Below, piece after piece: positions 39,317 to 52,669 of a stretch of DNA of 64,000 nt (positions are counted from its first letter, which is position 1; the number at the start of each line of letters is the position of its first letter). Source of the DNA: Eutrigla gurnardus (lineage: Eukaryota; Chordata; Actinopteri; Perciformes; Triglidae); the NCBI GenBank assembly GCA_963514095.1, contig OY741271.1, positions 11,708,772 through 11,772,771 on the forward strand, given 5' to 3'. The translations under genes and the position numbers were made by a program. A model generated the notes under the pieces. The model was not told the origin of the DNA. It did not search any database and saw only the letters and a list, made by a program, of their open reading frames with translations.

Positions 39317-39733
39317 CTGCCGAGGATGAGCCACCACACATGCATCTGAGCTGTTGCCTGCATGTGGTACAGTGTTAAAAGGCTTAATGCAAAGGATTTT
39401 TTAAAGGCATTTCTGCCCCAATAAATGAATAAATCAGCGGGCGAAGGCTACAAAAATGGGAACACTAAAATTCACTATGATGACAAATGCAACACACAAG
39501 TGTACCAAACATGTGGTGTTGCCAAATGTCTTAGACACGGTCCTTACAGTTCATATTAAATGTGCATTAAACATGCAACATGTTAAAGCTTTACAACTGA
39601 TACACATTGTGTATCTTAAAAAATCTGTTTTTCTCAAAGACTGCACTGGAAGGCTTTAGGTTTTTACATGTTACACTGTGACTATACTAATATTAGTATT
39701 CAATTTATTCCAAATCTTAGCATATGATTTAAA

Positions 39734-39735
<2 letters not shown>

Positions 39736-39772
<37 letters not shown>

Positions 39773-39784
39773 ACACACACACAC
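39736..39784. repeat. Poly-C tract followed by (CA)n
   Basis: A run of about 36 C and then CA units, just upstream of the SRCR gene promoter. Confidence 0.95.
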
Positions 39785-40948
39785 TTCAAGTTAATACAGT
39801 TAATAAATGTCAACGGCTGCTTTAAATATAAAATCTACATTTTAAAAAATAAAAATTTTTCATGATGAAAAGGATGAAATGACTTCTAGTATTAGAGGAC
39901 TGAACAAAGAGAGAAACTAATTGTATGAATATCCAAAAATAAAAAAATACATTATTCATGACTAAGAAGATATATTAAATTAATCATATGTTTTTGTTTT
40001 AATGGAGATCTTAGTCACTATCATTAGACAACATTTTGTGCAGCAAAAAACATCGTTGTATATTTTATTACATTGTTCACTGGCAACACATAAAAAAACA
40101 AAAATTACTTATTAGGATAAATAAAAATGCATTTAAAACTTTACATGTCTGCTACTTTCTTGGGCTATAGAAATATACAAATATTGCTTACCACCTATAC
40201 CGTCAAATAATAATAATACAATTGGCAGTGTCATACAAACGAGTGTTGTCTCCTGAATAAATGCGGTCTTTCTACCATGTGAAGAGGGAAAACTCAGGTA
40301 TTCACACAATTTGTGCTGAAGTTGTTTCTTCAGGCAAAATAGATTTGGTGTTTAAACTTGGTTAATATGTGAAAACTTTTCAGAGCATCTGAACATCTTC
40401 CAGTAATTCTGACATCAGAGATTAAATCTTCAAATACAATGATTCATCTTTGAGGAGCAACGCACCCAGCAGTCATCAAGGGAGCCAAATGTCAATTTAC
40501 ACCAGAGAATGTCAAGCTATTAATATTCTTACAACTTATTATTTTACAGAGAAAAGAAGAAAGACAAACTGTATTATCAAAAAGCTAATCTCTGAACTAT
40601 AAAATGCACAGAGAGATCCAAAAATAAATATCTGGCTTCCTCAGCAGAGAGATCAAGCCTTAATTTAACACGACAGAAATGGAATTCAACTTGAATTAAT
40701 TTTGACATTTCTTGAGCTATAATGACAAAGACAACACATGCGTATCAATAACTCAGATGTCCCCCCCCCCTCACCATTTTTTTGTTTGTTTGTTTTTTGT
40801 ATAGCACATTTCAAATCTAATGCTATAATGTGTTTGGCAGAAGAATAAAAACTGATGAGTATAACATGTTACAACAGAAGAAAGTTGCCAAAAAAAACAG
40901 TTCATTCAGATAGAGTATGATCCAAGAATAAAGACACTTAGAAACCAG

Positions 40949-42079
40949 GGGTCCGTTTCACAAAGCAGGTTTGGTGAAAACCTTGAGTTAGTTAACCCTG
41001 AGATGAGGGAAACTCTGGTTTTTCGGTTTCACAAAGCCAGTTCAGCATAACTCTGAGTCAGTTACCATGGTAACATACTCCATGAACCTAACCTGCTCGC
41101 TTGCAGGTTTTCTTCAACAAACCGTGAGTTTCTCCCTACATGTCTCCGCCTTTTTCCGTAATCTGAACCAACTCTGAAAAAATGTGCCGTCCTTTTATCG
41201 TCAACCTAATCGATATGGAAATAAAAGTGATTCTAGCAGCTTTACTTCGGGAGAGAATTTTGATTACCTTTCCTTCCAATCACATTAATATTATCTAAAC
41301 AATATTCTCCGACATTTTCAACATTACATATCGCGGACATAATCCGCAACCAGATTCTTTGCGGAACTAGCGTTTTTGTGAACGGGAGATTTATGAAATG
41401 TTTAAGTACATTTCTGTGTTGAAATACCTGCTTATATTTACTGTTTAATATGTGAAATATGATTAAAATCATATGCCTTAGTCAACGTATTTTTGCAATA
41501 TTCTTATGCTTAATTTTCAACTGAAGACACTTTCTTTCTATGCCTGGGGGGATTACACCCAATGAAAGAATTTATTCATTGCACTACTTCGTGAGCTACG
41601 GGAGTTGAACCCCTGTCGCCTGCACCGTGGGCCACATTGCTAACCATCACACCATAGTGTCGCTCTGCAAGGCGTAAAAAAATAAAGACTTATTACCTTT
41701 AGATCAATAGACTGTTTCATTCAGTTATACACATTAGATCGGGCAGTAATTGTCTGCCACACCAATTATCGCTACTTGATGCAGTTACGTTGCTCCGCTT
41801 TCTCAGGATGAGCTAATTTTCTACATAAACACTCAATAATATCTAATAACGCTCTCCCAGTTGCCATGGTGAATCGTAGTATCGGAGCTCCATTGATGAT
41901 GGCTTTGTAGAGTCTGCAGGCACGCGCGTAACTCAGTTTACATACTCAGAGTTGACTTGAACTAATTCAAAACCGCTGTTCTGAAACAGAAAACTCAGAG
42001 TTGCCCATCTCAGAGTTGATCAACTCAGAGTTCAGGGTTAGGTTCAGAGTTTGTTGAACCTGCTTTGTTAAACGGGCCC
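40949..42079. mobile_element. DNA transposon, PIF/Harbinger-like, non-autonomous
   Basis: Termini GGGTCCGTTTCACAAAGCAG and its inverted partner (GGGCCCGTTTAACAAAGCAG on the other strand) are flanked by a 3-bp duplication CAG (40946-40948 and 42080-42082). Subterminal ACTCTGAG repeats occur on both sides. No transposase frame is seen. The 3-bp duplication suggests Harbinger; this is an inference. Confidence 0.65.
41565..41675 (-). repeat. tRNA-like segment (SINE head or tRNA pseudogene)
   Basis: On the minus strand TGGTGTGATGGTTAGC resembles an A box and GGGTTCAACTCCC a B box, about 40 nt apart. It lies inside the 40949-42079 transposon. No clean cloverleaf could be confirmed by eye. Confidence 0.45.
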
Positions 42080-42592
42080 CAGGTCTACAGCAACAGAGGG
42101 TCTCAGCGTTTTGTGTCTTCATATTTGATTATGAAATAAAAGAAATCCAAGTCCACCTTCCCAAATAAATGATAAAATATAATAAAATATCAGGATAAAA
42201 AAAGGGAAAGAATTGCAGATATTTGTAATATCAGTGTTAGCTGTAATGACCAAAATAAATAATCAGCTACATTTTTTTATTCAAAGAAACAATAAAAAAA
42301 ATAAAAAACACAGCCAGCCCGATACACCCAGAGCTGACAGTCAAAGGTTGCCAGTGTAGTGAATAACTATCCATGCATGTCGGATGTCTAGAGGCCAAAA
42401 TTGGGAACGTCCATCCTGGCTGAACCTTTAGCGATGTCTGATGAGTATTTAGAAACCTGAAGCAGTTCAAATAAGTCACTCACTCATAGGGGCGCAGAAA
42501 CCAACATACAAGTTAAAGCTGAGTGAATTTAACACACAGTGAGCACCTTATCTCTAAATCTAAATGTAGACAGCAGAACTGAGCCCCTTCTA

Positions 42593-42595
<3 letters not shown>

Positions 42596-42634
<39 letters not shown>
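42596..42634. repeat. (TG)n microsatellite
   Basis: About 19 units. Confidence 0.95.
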
Positions 42635-42639
<5 letters not shown>

Positions 42640-42797
42640 CCCAAAAAAAAGAAAGAGAAAACCACAAAAATTGTGAAGCAAGACCTTTTCTTCTTCCTCC
42701 TCTTCTTACAAGCTCTCCGATTTGTGATTTGGGTCACGATGGTTTGTAATTTTTAAATTAATTAAATGTAATTTTATTTATAGTGTCTATATATATA

Positions 42798-42930
42798 GCT
42801 GCACGGTGGTGTAGTGGGTAGCACTGTCGTCTCACAGCAAGAGGATCCCGGGTTTGATTCCCGGGTCAGGCCCAGGTTCCTTCTGTGTGGAGTTTGTATG
42901 TTCTCCCTGTGGGTTCTCTCTGGGTTCTCT
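42798..42930 (+). repeat. tRNA-derived SINE-like repeat
   Basis: The head GCACGGTGGTGTAGTGGGTA followed by CGGGTTTGATTCCCG resembles A and B boxes, then GTGTGGAGTTTGTATGTTCT. This is a common fish genome repeat. Confidence 0.65.
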
Positions 42931-45727
42931 TTTATTTTATTTTTTTCTGGATATATTTTCTGGATTTCTGGATCTTACTAGGAGCCAGTGCAGAGAAGCT
43001 TATACAGAAGAAATGTGATCCCTTTTTCTGGTTTTAGTCAGAACACACGCTTTTAAGTTTTAAGGGATTCATTGAAACAGCCTGATAATAAGGAATTGTC
43101 AATGCTGTCTGGATTAAGGTTTGGGATTTGAGTTTGCAGGTGCAAACTGAAAAACCTAACGGAGCTACACAGGCCTGTGGCCCTGTGGTCCCAGAGTTCT
43201 AGCACACCAGTAATTAAAAGATTGACCTCATTCATATGCAAATCACAAAACGTCTTTACTAAGTTGTTGAGCAACAGACTAACGTTGTGTTTTTCTTTTA
43301 TTATCAAGTAAGCATTTCTCAGCAACGGAGGACAAATCCAGATCCTAATGTATCCTAATGTACACCGTAAAATTCCTGCAATATAAATGTTACTCAAGTA
43401 AAAAGTAAAAAAGCATCAAATGTAAACCTACCTAATTCAGAACTATTACATATAATTTATGACATATCATTATTACATTTTACTTTTGCCATTTGTGAAG
43501 TTGGAAAAATGATGTAATCCCATATTTAGCATATAAGAAGTACATCAACATTTGAATGGTTATAACACTATAATGAAGTCGTAGGCAGATGTGTATTTAC
43601 ACTATCGCTCAAATTCAAACCACCATCACTAACGCCGGGTGATTTTTACCCGAGATAATACACCCAATAAAAAGTACTTGTCATTAAAATATATCAAAAC
43701 ATGACAAATTTGAGTAGTGTTCTTTTATTTTAAACCGTGTCATGTCTAACAAAATGAAAGAAAAGCATCATGAGGGGACCATATAAAAATGCTCCAAAAT
43801 TACTGGAAAATTAGGAATTTGGGAACAAAAAATTCCTAAAAAAAAAAGATGGAAACTTGGTTTTTGGTCCACCTATTCCTGGGATATTTGAGACTTCCCT
43901 GGTGAATGCTCAATGTCCTTGGCACACAAATAGTTGCAGGAGAAAGGAACGAAATATGTAATATTTTGAATGGATAAAAAAAAAAAAGCCCAGCTGACTA
44001 AAATAACTTTATCATAATATGAATTCTCTTGGAGATCACCACTTTGTGATAGTTATCATTACCACTGCACTAAATAAAGACAACATGCAATTCCAGGACC
44101 ACTCATATTTACCTTATTCCTCACATGCAATTGGTACACGCAGGGTAGTAACCTACTTTACCTTCTATCACTATTGCTGGGTGAAAATCACCCAAACATG
44201 TGCCTGTAGGAAAAAGTGTGTTTTGGATTAGGAAAACACCCATGCCATCAAAGATGTCAAAGACAATGCTGAAGCTACCCAGAGACCCATGACACTCAGA
44301 TAAACGCAGCATAAGGAAAATCACATACATTTATTTGCTCGGAGAAATCCACCTGGCAATGGTGTTCTAGGGTTAATGTGTGTCAACAATTATTACTCCT
44401 CTTTAAGCCCCTATGTGGAGACTGTTGTATAAACGAATAGTGAGTGACATATTTGTAATAATACAAAAAACACGTCAAATGCCTTTATATCGACTACTAC
44501 ATTCCAGCGTGTTATACATCATTTATTCAGTTCTCGTATACTGCTTATGAATGTACTTTCTTCTCAGCAAGATGAGATAATTCAGTGATTGGCTTGATGA
44601 TATTTTTTTCGTTATATTTAATGTTTTGTAACTTATGAGGAGTAACTTTATTTAACTCCAAGAAATGTTCCTATTCTTATACTAAACATAGATGCATTAA
44701 AAAAAAAGGTGAAAAAAGATGAAACAATTCATTGATATAAAACCTTTTATACAACAATTTAAAAGAATGAATGTAGAAAACTGTCAAATGGAATAATAAA
44801 AATGATAACTAATTTAAATTAGCAAATGTAAAGGTGTGCAAGAAACATGTGCTTTTGTTTGTTTACACAATCTGTTGATATAATGTATTATATAAATGCT
44901 TGTATTTACTGCAATGTTTCCAGCATATAACCTTTATTTGTCTGATTGCACCTGACAGCGAATGTGTTTGTGGCTGTGTATGTTTTTTATTTTTTTTATT
45001 TCATATTTTATTTTAACAATGCATAACATCAAGATGAAGACATATAGTTTAGCTCACGGTCAGCGGAAGTGACATACATATTCAGTCAAGCTATTTGTAT
45101 GCATGGCATTGAAATACATTTGATATGGAAAAAATAAAAAATGTGTGTTATTGAAAACGTATTTTGAAAAGTACGTGCATTGCACGGCAGAACATTCTGA
45201 ATGTTTGACTCCTGCAGACGAGCTTTGACCACACATTTTACATTTATCAGTGACCCGATCATAGATAAGGAATAACTGACTCAACCACGAACGTGTGAGC
45301 AGAGCTAGCTGAGCAGAAATGAAGCCACAAACCTCTGGGTTGTGTTTCTGAAACCAAATCTTCTATCTAGGCAGGAAATTGTGATCTCATACTTGCTTCT
45401 GCATTAGGTGTGTTCTCAGGAAACACGAAAATATCCGCTCCTAACTGTGTTTATTTGAAGAAAAAATAGCTCTGCACATAGACTGGGAGCTTTAATTTAA
45501 ATATAAAGTTTTACTGACACTGGCTCGGTGTCTCACAGTGGGACATCCCACATTTAGACTGGAGGCAACATAGCGCCGCATGCAGCAGGACAAAAAAAAC
45601 GTATCAACAGAGATTTAGTGCACAAACCAAGGCACCACTTTCAGACATTTCTCATTGGTTGTTTATGTCCCACAGAGTTCAAACAAGACTCTGTTGTGAA
45701 CACAGACTGAATTTAAAAGGTGGCGTA
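42931..45727. other. Intergenic, no gene recognised
   Basis: Holds two similar palindromic motifs (43635-43652 and 44176-44194) that may mark a decayed transposon. Otherwise short frames only. Confidence 0.45.
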
Positions 45728-45872
45728 TGACGTAGTCATCATCACTTCACCCGTGGGTTTGTTGGTTTACGGTTTTGAGGTCTCGAGTTTGACATTTTAG
45801 TCCTCCCCATCTTGGATTTTTGCAGCCAGTGAACAGAAATAACCATGTCTGGACCATGGAGGAAATACCTTT
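45728..45872 (+). repeat. R1 copy C, 5' part
   Basis: TCACCCGTGGGTTTGTTGG, CATCTTGGATTTTTGCAGCC and AGTGAACAGAAATAACCATG match the 5' half seen at 55257. Confidence 0.6.
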
Positions 45873-46494
45873 ATTTAAAAATAATATATGCAGTATATCA
45901 ATTTATATTTGTCATGCCAATGGGCATGGAGCTGAGAGCCACAGACAGCATGGGGAAGTCTTATCGTATTTATTAACATTGTTGGTTTGGAATTATGAAT
46001 AATGTCCAAAAATAAAGGAACATTAGAATTAGGTTTATAAATTCTACACAGAATGATAGAAATGTGTGAAAGCACAAATAAGCAGCTGTTAAGTGAAATT
46101 AATTTTCACATAACCCAAAATAATTTGTCAGGTTAGTAATCTTAATGACAAATTCCTAAATAGAATATATTTTTTAAAAACATATTTATTGAGATTTTAT
46201 ATTCACTTAGACATGAACACCTTATCAAATGAAATGAATACACAACAACAATGAATAATAATAATAAATTAAAATGAATGCAAAAAGGAAGGTTCAAATG
46301 AAGTCACATCAGTGTATAAATTGCACAAAGTTTCAAGCAAATCAGAGTTCAACATTATTAGTTTCCAGAAAGTTTATGTAGGGCCTTCATAACTGATCAA
46401 AGCTCTTTTCTTTCATTTTTTTGATATATGTTGTTCTTTCCATAGCTAGGACAGGCCATCAGTTCATTTTGTCCACATTCCAATAGAAGGCCTA

Positions 46495-46553
46495 TCCAAA
46501 CATTCCCAGCTGTCATTGGGTGAAGGCGGGGTACACCCTGGACAGGTCGCCAT
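46495..46553 (-). repeat. Partial copy of the 22905 repeat
   Basis: AGCTGTCATTGGGTGAAGGC and GTACACCCTGGACAGGTCGC match the 22905-23040 repeat. Confidence 0.55.
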
Positions 46554-46857
46554 AGCTAATAATTTCCCCTCTAATATACATCTTAAATGCCTCCCATCTA
46601 ATAAGTCAGTTTGATCAAGATTGATTTCAAAATAATTATTCATGCTCTCCTCAGTGAATTTTATAATCTCTGCATCCTGCAGGACAAGGTGAGAAGGTTC
46701 CTTTTAACTAAATGTAATTTTGTCATTTATTTTTTAGTTTTTCTTTATAAAAGGATATATTTTATAAATGTATAGCACAATTGGTGTGATTTATATGTGA
46801 AGTATTTGTTATTCTGTTTAGTTATATCTCTTTATCTCTTTTATGGGGTCTACAACC

Positions 46858-46902
46858 TGCATTCTTAATTTTGAATGTTTTAGATTCAAAATTAAGAATG
46901 CA
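46858..46902. repeat. Perfect short inverted repeat (hairpin)
   Basis: Nineteen-base arms, TGCATTCTTAATTTTGAAT and its exact complement, separated by GTTTTAG. No T-run or gene end explains it as a terminator. Confidence 0.85.
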
Positions 46903-47643
46903 CCCCTTTCTGCAAGAGAAACAGTACCGCCATGTATTATCTATGGACACATCTTGTGACTTCATAGGAAGACATCTTATCACATGTGCATGTGTGTGTC
47001 TGTGTGGTTATCACAAGATGTATATATCTATATACTACGCATATATGCCTCCGGTCCATGCTCATGAAGATAGCTGTTTGGTACTATTCCTTTTTTACTA
47101 TTCACTGTGCTTTTTAATCAGTGTTACTTGGGACCCAACAAATGTTTGCATTATATAATGCCTCATTTGCAAATGTAAGCATAACAATACATCTGTAAAT
47201 CATTGCCTTAATACAAATAATAAATTGCAGAAGTTTCATGATATTTTTTTACGATATTCACCTGTAGTGTTGTGCAAAATGTATGGAATTTAACAAATAT
47301 CTTTTAAGGCTTTTTTTTCTCATCCAGAAATCTCAATTTGTTATTCGAGTATATACTCATTCTTTTTTTTTATATTCTAGGTTTTTGCAGAGGGGTTTGT
47401 TCATATATAATGTATAGCCTGAAAACATGGCACGACTAGATTCTGCTTCCAGAAATGTGTGCAAATTAGCACATATTTAATAAAATAATGCTTAATTTGG
47501 ATATTTAAACTCAAAATATCAAGAGCACTAGTAAAAAATAAATAAATAATTGTGTTAATATAAGTAATCAAATGATGACGTTTCATGGTGATCTATGACT
47601 GATTTTTATTAATCTTCTTTTATTCATCTGTAGTGTCTCTTCT

Positions 47644-47835
47644 TAAAGGTGCAGTGTAGGCTTATAGTAGTGAGCTTGCAACCAACTGAAACGTGTCCCC
47701 TGAGTGCGACGGAAACTACAGTGACTGGTCTAGTGTAGAAACAGGGCAGTCAGCTCAATAAAAAGCACCTTCTCCGTGTGTAGATATAAAAACAATATTA
47801 CAATAAGGCCTTTGCGGCCGACGTTATCAGTGCTC
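47644..47835 (+). repeat. Fish MITE-like repeat
   Basis: Begins TTAAAGGTGCAGTGTAGG and contains GAGCTTGCAACCAACTGAAA, a frequent fish repeat that starts at a TTAA. The other end was not identified. Confidence 0.5.
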
Positions 47836-48074
47836 GTGCCCTAATTAATCAAATTTTATTGAATTAAAAACAAATCATAGTATAGTATCTAACTATAAAA
47901 CAAGAGCCATAATATGTTGAAAAACATAGTTTGTTGAAAAAAAAGGACAGGGCACCCCTGCGAGCTACGCTGACTGAGATTACTCTGATCAACATGGCAA
48001 TACATTACAACATAATAGATTTGTGTATATTTCTCACTTTCACTTGATGGTCTAAATCACTTCCTGCTGCGATG

Positions 48075-49211
<1,137 letters not shown>

Positions 49212-49440
49212 TATTTGACTCTAAATGGACCATAAATGAACATCATGTTGTATTGAAGAAGACTTGAAACTAGCAATTGAGGCCATAAACTGCATGTTAA
49301 CAATGTTTACTGAGATAATAAATCAAGTGAGAAGTAGGATAATTTTCTCATAGACGTCCATACAATGTGACTTCTTTTTAGTCACCCCCTGATGGTCAGA
49401 ATGCTAATTTACTTCAGCATTTTCAGAACCAGAGGTTGAT
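49212..49440 (+). repeat. R1 copy D, 3' part
   Basis: TTTGACTCTAAATGGACCAT, TGTATTGAAGAAGACTTGAA and AATAAATCAAGTGAGAAGTA match copies A and F. Confidence 0.65.
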
Positions 49441-49576
49441 GCCTCTGAAGAAAAAGAGGAGAAGACAAAAGAAAACAGAGAGGGACAGCAAGGGCATGAT
49501 CTGCTTTGGTCGGGTTCAGGATGGATTTGGTTTTGTTTTCCTCAGTTATGTGCTTACATTTTCTGCAACAAGTCCT

Positions 49577-49850
49577 CCAACTCATACGACCACAGTTGTC
49601 GTTGGTCCATGCACTCGAATACGACCTCAGGGAGCGTATTGCGGAGATTCTTCCGCAACGATAGTAGTGGTTAAGGTTAGGGTTAGGTCGACGTGTGGAT
49701 GCGGTCTCTGCCGATGATGCACGCGCGGGGGGGGGGGGGGGGGTATTGGGGGGGGAGTGTCGATATTTACTTGACCGCTAGAGGGCGCGCTATTTTGAAA
49801 CGTAACATATGGTCGTAATTCGGTGCTTGACACACGACCTATGTGGTCGT
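49577..49850. repeat. Imperfect inverted-repeat element with a G-run
   Basis: ATACGACCACAGTTGTCG at the left resembles the inverted right end AACGACCACATAGGTCG. The middle has GGTTAGGGTTAGG and long G runs (49728-49757). No target duplication was found. Confidence 0.45.
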
Positions 49851-50439
49851 TTTCTCGAGGAGGACAGTCTGATTTATATCCACGCTTGGGCTCACAGGCA
49901 GCAGAATAGATTTCAGAATTGATGAATTTATTTTTTGGAACTGTTCAAGTTCAGTTCAGATTTTTTTATTTATAGAGTGGATTCTCATTCCACTGATAGC
50001 AGTTGTGGAGACCCAACCACACACAAACCCACAGGTGGAATCGTCTGTCTAAAAGGGGCTTCAGATTCAGTTCCCTGGGTGGTGCACATCACCATCACTC
50101 TATTGATATTTATGAAATAAAAAAAAGGTGACATAATAATGGGTATATTCCATATTTTAATCACAAATATTCAAAATGTGTATGATTTATTATTATTTGT
50201 TATTATTATTTTCTTTTTGGTGACGCCGTAGCGCCCTCTATTGGCCAGCTGCCACTGTCCTCAACCTTCCAAATCTCCTGTATCTCAACCATAAAATGTA
50301 AAAAATAAATGCCAAACACTTTCTTGTGCATGCAGATCTTCTGTTCAACCTCAGCATAAGACAATCCTTTTCTCATTCATGTTTACCTCCTTCATTCTCC
50401 CAGAATGCAGTGCTGACCAAGGAAGCAACATCCAGTTTG

Positions 50440-50545
50440 AACAGTGAAGCCAAAGCGGAAGTGCCTTAAACTTGCATTCTCTCTGTCGGCCATCAGGTGG
50501 CTACTTCTCTGGTTGAACAATAAAGACTGATTGCATGGAAGCGTA
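50440..50545 (-). repeat. R1 copy E fragment (inverted)
   Basis: GTGCCTTAAACTTGCATTCT followed by GGCCATCAGGTGG matches the terminal part of copy B. Confidence 0.55.
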
Positions 50546-51457
50546 ACACAAACAAAACACACTTTCATTTCATTAATCAAGCATGTATATTCCTAAATAC
50601 ACGGCCATGTACGTAAGAATAGTAGAAGTCGTTCCATTTAAGTCAGAGGTGGAGGACGCATTACATTTATTAAGTAACTTTTTGGATAAGTTGTATTTGT
50701 AAGAGTAGTTTTAGTCCTCCTTCCTCAGACAGACACATGCCTCTTTCCAAAGAAGCACTTTTTTTGGGATGCTTCAGGTCAAGTCAGACATAACGTAAGG
50801 CTGCACTGTGAGAGGTACATCAATGATTCATGATAATTAGTCGTTAAAGATTAATGATCAAACTATCACTTCTTCCACTCAGGTAGTCCCTGGTGTCTGG
50901 TCTGACACAGAATGATAATTAGCACGATTCCAATTATGTCATGTAATGGCGATGATAAACATGTTGTTGCTTATTTAGATCTCAACAGGGCAGAGAGGAG
51001 ATGAATAATGCAGAAAAATAAGGTGGAGCACGAGCCTGCAGATAGGAGTTAGGCCTGTAGATAATAATGTGGCATTAAACGACACCCGAATTTTAGAGGC
51101 AGGTGAACAAGAATAATGATGCTTATCTCTAATGGGACACATACACACTGACTTTGGTAGCTCTCTGGTTAACCTTATTATTTTTGCCAAGGCAGGGAAA
51201 CAAAAAGCAGATAAACACCAGAAAATCATGAGCGGGTCGGATGAATATACTGGAAGAGTGTGAAATTCTTTCATCCTAGACACATTGTTATTCTTTCTCT
51301 GCAACCCACGGCATCATGAAGCCGTTTGTAACGTCTGAGCTACAAAGCCTGGCTGTTATGTTTTGTTTAGCCTCGTCCACTCAAGCAGGAAACCTCTTGA
51401 ATTGAGCACCGGCGGCACTTGTGGCTACAAACGCCAGATACATGTTAAACATGTAGC

Positions 51458-51597
51458 AACCATAGACTGTATATAAGAAGTGGCTAAGACATTGAGACGT
51501 CACCCGTTGATTACTGCATCTTGCTTCTGGTGTGAAGCTGTTAACAAAGTTAGCTTCATAATTCAAGGTAAACTTTACATCTCAGTGTTAAAGTGAG
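51458..51597 (+). repeat. R1 copy F, left half
   Basis: CATAGACTGTATATAAGAAG, GTCACCCGTTGATTACTG and GCTGTTAACAAAGTTAGCTT match copy G. The repeat stops where the LINE begins. Confidence 0.65.
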
Positions 51598-52026
51598 GTG
51601 TGGGGACACACATATAAAGGCTCCACACAGACCTTGTTAATTCTCCAAAAAAGAACCTTGAGAATCTTACACTATGCCAACTACAGGGCACACACCAATC
51701 ACTTATTTATCGAATCGAGAATACTCAAACTATATGACTTAATAAACTATCGCACAGCACAAATGTTGTACCAAGCATCAAACAGAACTCTCCCCCAGAA
51801 CCTGCAAAAACTCTTTATACAGAGAGAGAAACACAATCTTAGAGGGAACGTGATTTTCAGGCAAAGGAAGGTACGAACTACGTTAAAATCCTTTTCCTTA
51901 TCGGTCACAGGTGTTAGACAATGGAATGTGTTAGAAGAAGTCAAAAAATCAGCAACACTAAGTGGCTTTAAGAAGAAGTATGTAAATTCAACTGTTGACC
52001 GGTACAGATTATTGCATGAGAGTTGA
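51598..52026 (+). pseudogene. LINE reverse transcriptase, C-terminal fragment
   Basis: About 142 codons without a stop, containing RTLRILHYANYRAHTNHLF and KLYDLINYRTAQMLYQASN, typical of the region after the catalytic domain in CR1/L2/jockey-like non-LTR elements. The catalytic motifs are absent because of 5' truncation, so it is not functional alone. Confidence 0.7.
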
Positions 52027-52225
52027 TAAAGGTCTGAGGCACGAATCAGCAGACATGGTGTTGTGACTGGTTGGGAGCATAACAAATGAACATTCTGTAC
52101 CCAAACAATAAGTTGAACCTGAGAAACTTGTATAGTCCGATGTCAGTTGTACGTAGCAGGGAGTGTCAACAATGTGGAGATAAATTAGGTATGAATACCA
52201 ATCGTGACTGTTAAAACAGTCCACG

Positions 52226-52669
52226 ATGGAGTTGCTGAACTGGTCACTGAATGCCATCGACAGAGTGTTCTCAACACGGCGTGCGGGTTCTGGTGAACCT
52301 ACGTGCCCGGACGGGACCTTTATGTCCGGCTACATCATGGATGGTTGGGGAAAGTGGAGAGTCATCTGCCCTGCCGCTCTGGATGTGGAGGACGTCGAGG
52401 ACGTGTACGTGTTCGCGTTCATGGCAATTGGAACGATCGCCTTGTGATGTGGAATCTTCATGCTATATCGGAAAATGAGAAAGATCGCCACTGAGCTGAC
52501 CAGTGTGAGGGCGGACAACGCCACTACTCGGTATGCTGTGGTCGGGATGCGCTCTGACATCTCCGCAGTTTGCGAGTTCACGGCACTGATGCAAGTTGAA
52601 GTGGCCACAAATCGGGAGGAAATGGCGAAGTTGACGTCGGCGAAAGCTGCTGAGGAGATTGATGAATAA
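52226..52669 (+). pseudogene. Unrecognised small membrane-protein ORF, in-frame TGA
   Basis: A single frame from ATG (52226) to TAA (52667-52669), about 148 codons, interrupted once by TGA at 52445-52447. It has a stop just upstream of the ATG. The N-terminal part has two cysteines and a tryptophan-rich GWGKWRVICP stretch, followed by an acidic DVEDVEDVY. A hydrophobic segment VYVFAFMAIGTIAL spans the TGA and continues CGIFMLYRKMRK, so the TGA lies inside a predicted membrane helix with a basic cytoplasmic flank. The remaining 60 residues are Ala/Glu-rich and may form a helix or coiled coil. Base composition is visibly more GC-rich than the flanks, as expected for former coding sequence. It lies downstream of the LINE ORF and before the LINE 3' tail. 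I cannot name a family. Confidence 0.5.

Noticed and set aside
42798..42930. Functional tRNA gene
   Set aside because: A and B boxes are present but the 3' part is SINE-like and no complete cloverleaf was apparent.
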